From positions 31,206 through 80,092 of the forward strand of contig NMRA01000851.1 in NCBI GenBank assembly GCA_002633005.1: 48,887 nucleotides of DNA. Reading direction: 5' to 3'. The DNA is from Phoronis australis (Eukaryota > Phoronida > Phoronidae). The notes under the pieces were generated by a model. It was not told the origin of the DNA, did no database searches, and saw nothing but the letters and a program-made list of their open reading frames with translations. The position numbers were made by a program, and so were the translations under genes. Each line of letters opens with the position of its first letter. Position 1 is the stretch's first letter. Positions 45,002 through 48,887 of this stretch are shown piece after piece.

Positions 45002-46364
45002 ATGAAATTCTGTCAAATATGCCAGTTCGACTTGATAGACTTGTCCTTATGTGCTCCCCATTCTTTTTTTTCAACATGGATATGTGACTTATAGACAAAA
45101 AAACGTACCCAGTGCAGTTTCAAATTCAGACAAAATGACTTTCAAGGATCAGATAACAAGTTTGGTTTTGGTAAAGTGTTGCTGTAATCTTTTGTTGACG
45201 ATCAGAGGTCCTAAACAAATTGTGTACCGGTATTAGGGTAAACATACTTCAGTCGGTAAGCAAAGCAGAAACAATGCCATCGTATTTTGTCTCATATTTA
45301 TCGCATTTCCTCGGGAAAAAGCATCACAACAATTTTTTCTGAATTGTTATTTACTGACCTTGAATGTTTGCCTTTTAGTATTGATCGCTGTGTCAAAAAT
45401 ATTAAACACTGGGGTGCCCGGAGGCGATGTAAACGCACAAAGTTTGACTATCAGTGGTGATTGAAAATTACATCAGCCTGCAGGGACATTACAATGTGAA
45501 CGCAAAATTACCATGAATTTTGACCAATTTGAAGATTTTTTACTGAACAGAGGGGCATAGTCCCTTGGGTGACTCCTTTCCATTGTCAGATGTTTTCACA
45601 ATAAAGCTTTTAAGCTGTTAAAACAATTAGCTACCCCATCAGCCATTTAGATGAAGTACTCATACCAGTCATAATATATGTACATTTTTGTAATAAGCAA
45701 CAAAAAACAGTGTGGTAATTCTGTCTGCTTTTTTAAACACTACATGCTATTTACTTCGTGGCTTTGTAGGCTAATTACGGTTACCAGGAGCCCACTACTG
45801 GTGGTTGAGGCAACAGAAACCAGGCAGCTAGGACGCACTGCAGTTCCAGTCTCGTCTACAAGCCTCAAGACGTCGCTGATCGGTTTAAACATTTGAGGCT
45901 TGGTTATGGGAAAACCTTCAGCGCAATTATTGCCCGATGCCATGACGTCATTACAATAAAGGCACATTTTTATTATTTTCACACGCGTTGTCGCTGCCAA
46001 TCATGAACCACAAGGCACTGCATTGGTTGTTGGCGTACTTGTTTTAATTTCTTTTCATAAATGATAGTATACATATTAATCATTTTTCGAATCAAAACAG
46101 CTCACTTTTGCAACAACTTAGACAAAAATTTGCTGCAATTCAAAAGGCAAAGTTGTTATAACTTCATGTTACTCGTCATACTCTGGCGACTTCCGTAAAA
46201 TCCTATAGCCAAGCCTCAAATGGCTGAACCGATCGGCTCCATCTTTATGCTTGGGAAAGAGGCTGAGTGCATAATTTGTGTAGCTTCTTGCGCAAACAAC
46301 TACTGAAGAAGTAACATTTTTCTCAGTTTGGGTGATGAACATGTTTTTAAGGAACAAATCTAAG
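45002..46364. other. Stretch without recognised features
   Basis: Overlapping opposite-strand frames at 45678-45896 and 45740-46000 have no domain. Nothing else was seen. Confidence 0.45.
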
Positions 46365-46620
46365 GTTTGATAACTTAAGTTCTAAAACTTTTAAGCTTTT
46401 AAAAGTTTTTAAAACTTAAGTCGCGAAAACTTAATTTTGTGCCAAAAACTTGTTTTTCAAAAATTTAAGTTCAAGTAACTGAAGTGTTTGAAAATTGAAA
46501 GATTCTGAACTCAATTTTTCAAGAAATTAACCTTTGAACACTGAAGTTTTCCAAGAGCAATAAGTTTCAATAACACAAGTATCCAGAAAACACAATTTTC
46601 ACAAAATTAAAAAAGTGGAG
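46365..46620. repeat. AACTTAAG-rich low-complexity block, right
   Basis: Repeated acttaagtt, aagcttttaaaagttttta and aaacttgttttt blocks resemble the block at 43190-43430. The pair brackets 43.2-46.6 kb, including the Kolobok-like element. Confidence 0.5.
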
Positions 46621-48234
46621 TACAGTAACAAATTTAATGATTTTCATACATCCTTTTACAAATATAGAGTTCTATTAACATGTGATTAACTTTACATTCA
46701 GGTCGCAAGGCTTTGTTTAATTTGCGGATCCATGAGATGGGCGTTATCGCCTATGGGACACTTCCATTGTTTTCGTTGTTGCGTCATTGTTAGACATAAC
46801 AATACAGGTTGCGTGGATATCGTACCTTGGGTGCACACCAGCCCGCTACCGATGAATTATTACAAGAAGGAAAAACAACACGAGGAATGGATACGCCTAT
46901 CTATCTCTGTCTATTCGACGAGATTGCGAGATACTTTCTCTTGGGGGTTGAAACTTTCCTCAGCGTAAATGAAATGTGTAGGTGGTGCTGAACACTTGAG
47001 TCCACCCAAGACTTGACTGGCTGTGTCGAATGAGTGAATTTGAATACTGCGTGGCTATTTCGCGAGTCACCTATTCGACGGGTGCAGATTAATCTTTTAA
47101 TTCCTGTGTGATATGAACTACACTAAATTATGCACTTTCATTACATAAACTGCAAACCCTGTTTGGGTTTAGGTGTTCTTTACCGACTAAGAAGTGTGTT
47201 GCGTTATAGTTCTGAACAAACCTAAAAACACCAAAAGACAATGGCTTACAGAAATAATCCTAAAATTCTTCGACATCTTTGCGACGAACTTGGAACGTAG
47301 CTTCCGCTGGGGTGCTATTCTTTAGAGGGGGTTCCGTTTACGTTGTTCCCACGGAAAATCAAAGTTTGATTTTGTGATTTGTAGCACCTAAAGACCAAAG
47401 TACAGAATATTCAAATTAAAAATCAACAATAAATTAAAACTGTCGAAATCTCTTCAAGTGCTTAACACCATCACTTACCTTTTTGACAAGTGACCAGAAA
47501 GTCAGTATCATTAAACCTGCCTGCATACATGCACATGCATATCACGATCATGAATTCGTTATGGTAAAAGGAGAGAGAAGACAAAAGCGGCTTCGATTGA
47601 AAGTTTCTGAGCTCCACGGAGAAAAGAGCAGCTTATGAACCTCCTTAGCGCTAGAGTGTCTTGTTCAGAAGCATGCGAATTTCGTGTACAATTATGCGGT
47701 GTAACCGTGAGAAAGTGAAGTGACACAGCGTGTTCAAATACTGTCACAATCATTCCTTAATATCGAGGTTTCGCAAAGCGACGTTAACGTGAATTGTGCG
47801 CGTTTCGATTCACGTTATAGTAAAAAAATGAGTTTCGCAAAAGCTATGGCGTAATTGTATACACCGGTGACCTAAAGTCGTGAATATAAGCATAATAAGT
47901 GCCGATTGTCGTACTACCCAATGTCCGTTAGCAACTGCTCATGTGATGTCATGGACATATGTAAGCCTTCACAAATATACGTGTTTTGACAATCTTAATC
48001 CTTGTTTGTCTCCGTAAGCAGAGTTTTGAAACGGTCGCTGATATCGGCGGCCATTTTGAATGAGGCCCTAAAGTCGTGACCGTTTCGGTTAGACGGAAAT
48101 ACACGAAGTAAGACCTCACAAGTCAACAACAGTGCGTACAGTTACTCTAGATGACATAAAAATGCATTGCATTGTTTATTAATTCAGTTTCAATTGAAAT
48201 AAATTNTACGAGCCTCTTCCGCTTTGATTTGTGA
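46621..48234. other. Stretch without recognised features
   Basis: No gene or repeat pair recognised. A single N is at 48206. Confidence 0.45.
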
Positions 48235-48657
48235 TCAGTTACTTGACGTCGCCACCGAATTGGTAACATCTTGTAACAATTCCGAAGTATGTTGAAGCTT
48301 GGAGATGACTGACCTCCCCTTTCTTATAATAATTTCAGCATTGGCCTCGTGCTCTTTGAGTCGCTCCTGGCTAAGGGCTGTGTTTTGACTCACGAGATAG
48401 TCCACGAACTCCAAAGAGTACTCGTCAAACAAATTCAACTTTTCCTCCAGGTCCCGCTGTATGGACAGGATAGAGGAGACCACATTGGGGCAGGTAGCGC
48501 TGCTTAAAATGTTTTGATCAATTTCTGCAATTAATTTGTCAAGTGTCTTAGAGCGGCGGTCGACTTCTTGTGTGAAGAGACCTTCACCCTTCTCAGTGAG
48601 TGTTCGTAGACGTCCAGTAGACTCAACTGGCTCGTTGGATTGTTCAGACTTAGCCAT
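48235..48657 (-). CDS. Gag-like N-terminal ORF of an LTR retrotransposon
   Basis: An intact 140-codon minus-strand frame starts at ATG in good context (ATGG). The protein is charged and helical, with RLRTLTEKGEGLF near residues 17-29 and leucine-spaced segments such as SILSIQRDLEEKLNLFDEY that suggest coiled coils. About 75 bases upstream is a primer-binding-site-like TTGGTGACA next to a likely LTR end, so the frame sits where gag begins. An R-x-x-TEKG start followed by helices is familiar from BEL/Pao-type polyproteins of marine invertebrates, but that is from memory and unverified. It stops at codon 141 and no protease or reverse transcriptase follows, so the element is truncated or disrupted. 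Confidence 0.5.
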   Translation of the reverse strand: MAKSEQSNEPVESTGRLRTLTEKGEGLFTQEVDRRSKTLDKLIAEIDQNILSSATCPNVVSSILSIQRDLEEKLNLFDEYSLEFVDYLVSQNTALSQERLKEHEANAEIIIRKGRSVISKLQHTSELLQDVTNSVATSSN

Positions 48658-48730
48658 GTATTAGTGTTGGTTGGAACATCGTTTCTGTGTCGGAAATTTT
48701 TTCACTGTCCTGTCCCGTAGGGGCAGGGGT

Positions 48731-48887
48731 GTCACCAATTACAACAATTCCAGAAGTGAATTATTTATTGTAAGCTGTATGGTGAAAACTGAAAGAAAAC
48801 AATGAACAGTGTCAGTATGCTATACCATTTACAAGGCATAAAACCGCGCGAAAGAGGAAGATAAAACAAACCCCGCACAAGACAAAG
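48731..48887 (-). mobile_element. Partial 5' LTR and primer-binding site
   Basis: On the minus strand, DNA entering from the window edge ends in ttgttgtaa and is followed by TTGGTGACACC, a typical LTR-to-PBS junction (LTR end, 1-2 bases, then TGG). An AATAAA lies about 30 bases before that end. The LTR start is outside the window and no 3' LTR is visible, so this is inferred from the junction and the adjoining gag-like frame. Confidence 0.4.

Noticed and set aside
45678-46000. Opposing frames of 72 and 86 codons
   Set aside because: Neither has a domain; mutual overlap suggests chance.
1-48887. CRISPR array, bacterial operon, tRNA or rRNA
   Set aside because: No regularly spaced direct repeats, ribosome-binding-site/ORF chains or recognisable RNA genes; intron-exon structure shows a eukaryotic genome.

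Overview
The window looks like nuclear DNA from an invertebrate metazoan. It is AT-leaning, has short exons with GT/AG boundaries separated by introns of hundreds of bases to many kilobases, and is dense in fossil transposons. It holds one 252-base N gap (33160-33411) and single Ns at 21130 and 48206. The domain set (WSC, fucolectin-type F5/8, kringle, TSP1) and the very frequent octamer TACATGTA suggest a marine animal such as a cnidarian (coral or anemone) or a cephalochordate. The sequence alone does not settle which.

Main gene. The minus strand carries a mosaic extracellular protein gene read from about 34.9 kb down to about 3.6 kb. Exons I could place, 5' to 3': a possible signal-peptide exon (34860-34716), WSC (32945-32685), N-terminal half of a fucolectin-type F5/8 (FTP) domain (32293-32033), an unassigned exon (28012-27710), a WSC-like exon (25350-25102), a C-terminal FTP half (10591-10385), an abridged kringle (9930-9742), a TSP1-like repeat (8623-8471), a complete kringle (7973-7695), an FTP domain split over two exons (7221-7018 and 6350-6150), and a possible terminal exon with stop (3850-3633). 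Every internal exon is a multiple of three and is flanked by phase-1 introns, the classic arrangement of shuffled extracellular modules. The likely product is a secreted or surface glycan-binding protein. No transmembrane exon was found apart from the N-terminal hydrophobic stretch. Whether all these exons form one transcript is inference.

Mobile DNA. The 14.5-kb gap between the exons at 25102 and 10591 is filled with transposons. Two copies of one terminal-inverted-repeat (TIR) element lie at 10882-14184 and 20918-25058. The second carries a nested TIR element (21530-22917) and ends 43 bases before a splice donor. Between them lie a THAP-domain relic, a TTAA-ended element fragment and an RNase H relic of a non-LTR retrotransposon. 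Elsewhere there are two TTAA-bounded, Kolobok-like elements (29836-30626 and 43731-45001) with THAP and conserved C-terminal coding remnants, a second copy of the TTAA-ended fragment (35632-36554), two palindromic MITEs (3242-3495, 15351-15599), an 870-base tandem duplication (772-2285), and the 5' end of an LTR retrotransposon at the right edge (48235-48887).

No host gene was recognised from about 36.5 kb to 48.2 kb apart from one weak candidate exon, and no RNA gene was seen anywhere.
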